5,861 nucleotides of DNA, from the NCBI GenBank assembly GCA_938050265.1, contig CALLJT010000075.1, positions 1-5,861 of the forward strand, in the 5' to 3' direction. The notes beneath the pieces were generated by a model that saw only the letters and a list, made by a program, of their open reading frames with translations, was not told where the DNA came from and ran no database searches. Below are positions 4,986 through 5,861 of the stretch, piece after piece. The translations under genes and the position numbers were made by a program. The DNA comes from Candidatus Saccharimonadia bacterium (GTDB taxonomy: Bacteria; Patescibacteriota; Saccharimonadia; Saccharimonadales; SZUA-47). The first letter of the stretch is position 1, and the number at the start of each line of letters is the position of its first letter.

Positions 4986-5861
4986 CTATTCGCTTTCGTC
5001 TGTACGGACCTTTTTATCGATTTCGGCGAGTACTTTCGGATTATCTTTCAGGTACTGCTTCGCTGCTTCACGCCCCTGCGCGATGTTGTCACCGTTGTAA
5101 CGAAACCACGCACCGGCTTTTTCGACGATGTTTTTCTCTGTAGCAAGGTCAAGTATGTCGCCTTCGGTGCTGATACCCTGGTTATACATGATGTCGAATT
5201 CTGCTTGTCGGAACGGTGGGGCAATTTTGTTTTTGACTACCTTGACGCGCACTCGGTTACCGATAACGTCATCGCCAACTTTGATCTGGCTCGTGCGGCG
5301 GATGTCTACACGCACACTGGCGTAGAACTTCAGCGCGTTACCACCTGTTGTGGTTTCTGGGTTGCCAAACATGACGCCAATTTTCATACGAAGCTGGTTG
5401 ATAAATATGACCGTACAGTTACTACGGCTGATAATACCAGTCAGCTTACGGAGCGCCTGACTCATCAAACGTGCTTGCAGACCCATGTGGCTGTCGCCCA
5501 TGTCGCCTTCAATTTCTGCCTGCGGCACTAGCGCTGCGACGGAGTCAACAACGACGATATCTACCGCGTTTGACCGGACAAGTGTCTCAACGATCTCTAG
5601 AGACTGTTCACCGCTGTCAGGTTGGCTGACGAGGAGCTTTTCTACATCCACACCAAGCCGTTTTGCATATGCTGGGTCGAGCGCATGCTCAGCGTCGATA
5701 AACGCAGCCACACCGCCCTGCTTCTGCACCTCAGCAACAACGTGCAGTGTCAGGGTTGTTTTACCTGAGCTTTCTGGTCCGTAGACTTCAATGATGCGAC
5801 CTTTTGGGATGCCACCACCCAGAGCGATGTCGAGCGACACACTACCTGTTGGGATAGTTTC
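4986..5861 (-). CDS. recA: RecA recombinase, partial (N-terminus beyond the right edge)
   Basis: RecA forms ATP-dependent filaments on single-stranded DNA and catalyses strand exchange; it also supports LexA-type self-cleavage where that exists. The frame is open to the right edge: the bases before GTG 5840 encode 'ETIPTGS', the normal sequence ahead of 'VSLDIALGGG', so that GTG is an internal valine. Numbering from it, the Walker A loop GPESSGKT is at 21-28 and 'VDIVVVDSVAALVPQAEIEG' carries Walker B and the start of loop L1. 'FINQLRMKIGVMFGNPETTTGG' spans the allosteric Gln and loop L2. The C-terminal domain is complete and ends 'VRTDESE', a short acidic tail compared with E. coli. About 40 N-terminal residues, including the polymerisation helix, are missing because of the window edge. 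No intein is present in the visible part. recX lies two genes downstream. Confidence 0.98.
   Translation of the reverse strand, partial: ETIPTGSVSLDIALGGGIPKGRIIEVYGPESSGKTTLTLHVVAEVQKQGGVAAFIDAEHALDPAYAKRLGVDVEKLLVSQPDSGEQSLEIVETLVRSNAVDIVVVDSVAALVPQAEIEGDMGDSHMGLQARLMSQALRKLTGIISRSNCTVIFINQLRMKIGVMFGNPETTTGGNALKFYASVRVDIRRTSQIKVGDDVIGNRVRVKVVKNKIAPPFRQAEFDIMYNQGISTEGDILDLATEKNIVEKAGAWFRYNGDNIAQGREAAKQYLKDNPKVLAEIDKKVRTDESE

Noticed and set aside
5205..5531. Plus-strand ORFs opposite recA (also 5485-5784)
   Set aside because: They mirror highly conserved recA coding sequence, so the long frames come from codon bias.
5838..5840. GTG as the start of recA
   Set aside because: The preceding in-frame codons encode the conserved RecA residues IPTGS, so the gene continues beyond the window.

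Overview
The gene content and style suggest a Candidate Phyla Radiation bacterium, most likely a member of Candidatus Saccharibacteria (TM7). The evidence is a very short TsaB, a PRC-barrel protein with a near-leaderless start, 4-bp gene overlaps, and recA and recX separated by a small membrane protein. TGA is used as a stop codon (tsaE, recX and the membrane protein all end in TGA). This fits the standard bacterial code and argues against the Gracilibacteria/Absconditabacteria, which read TGA as glycine. The lineage call is an inference from the sequence; no database comparison was possible.

Layout, left to right. (1) Bases 1-707, plus strand: the 3' part of a gene that starts outside the window. 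It encodes a soluble domain, possibly DUF3137-like, ending in a C-terminal membrane anchor. (2) Bases 762-1621, minus strand: tsaE and then tsaB, overlapping by ATGA. These are two components of the tRNA t6A modification machinery. (3) Bases 1682-3247, minus strand: a large exported lipoprotein with a GH46 chitosanase-like domain and a C-terminal domain that looks like a double-psi beta-barrel. It is the most distinctive gene here. It has its own good promoter and is followed by a perfect hairpin. (4) Bases 3355-3885, plus strand: a two-domain PRC-barrel protein, transcribed divergently from the chitosanase-like gene out of a 107-bp intergenic region. (5) Bases 3885-3923: a heptanucleotide tandem array filling the gap between two convergent genes and encoding the last residues and stop codon of RecX. 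(6) Bases 3901-5861, minus strand: recA (its 5' end is cut by the window edge), a small histidine-rich membrane protein, and recX.

The window combines housekeeping functions (t6A tRNA modification, homologous recombination and its regulator) with one accessory function, a surface-anchored enzyme predicted to cut chitosan or a related glucosamine polymer. The chitosanase-like gene sits as a single transcription unit between conserved genes. No mobile element, CRISPR array, tRNA or rRNA is visible. No stretch over 300 bases lacks a gene; the longest gap is the 107-bp divergent promoter region.
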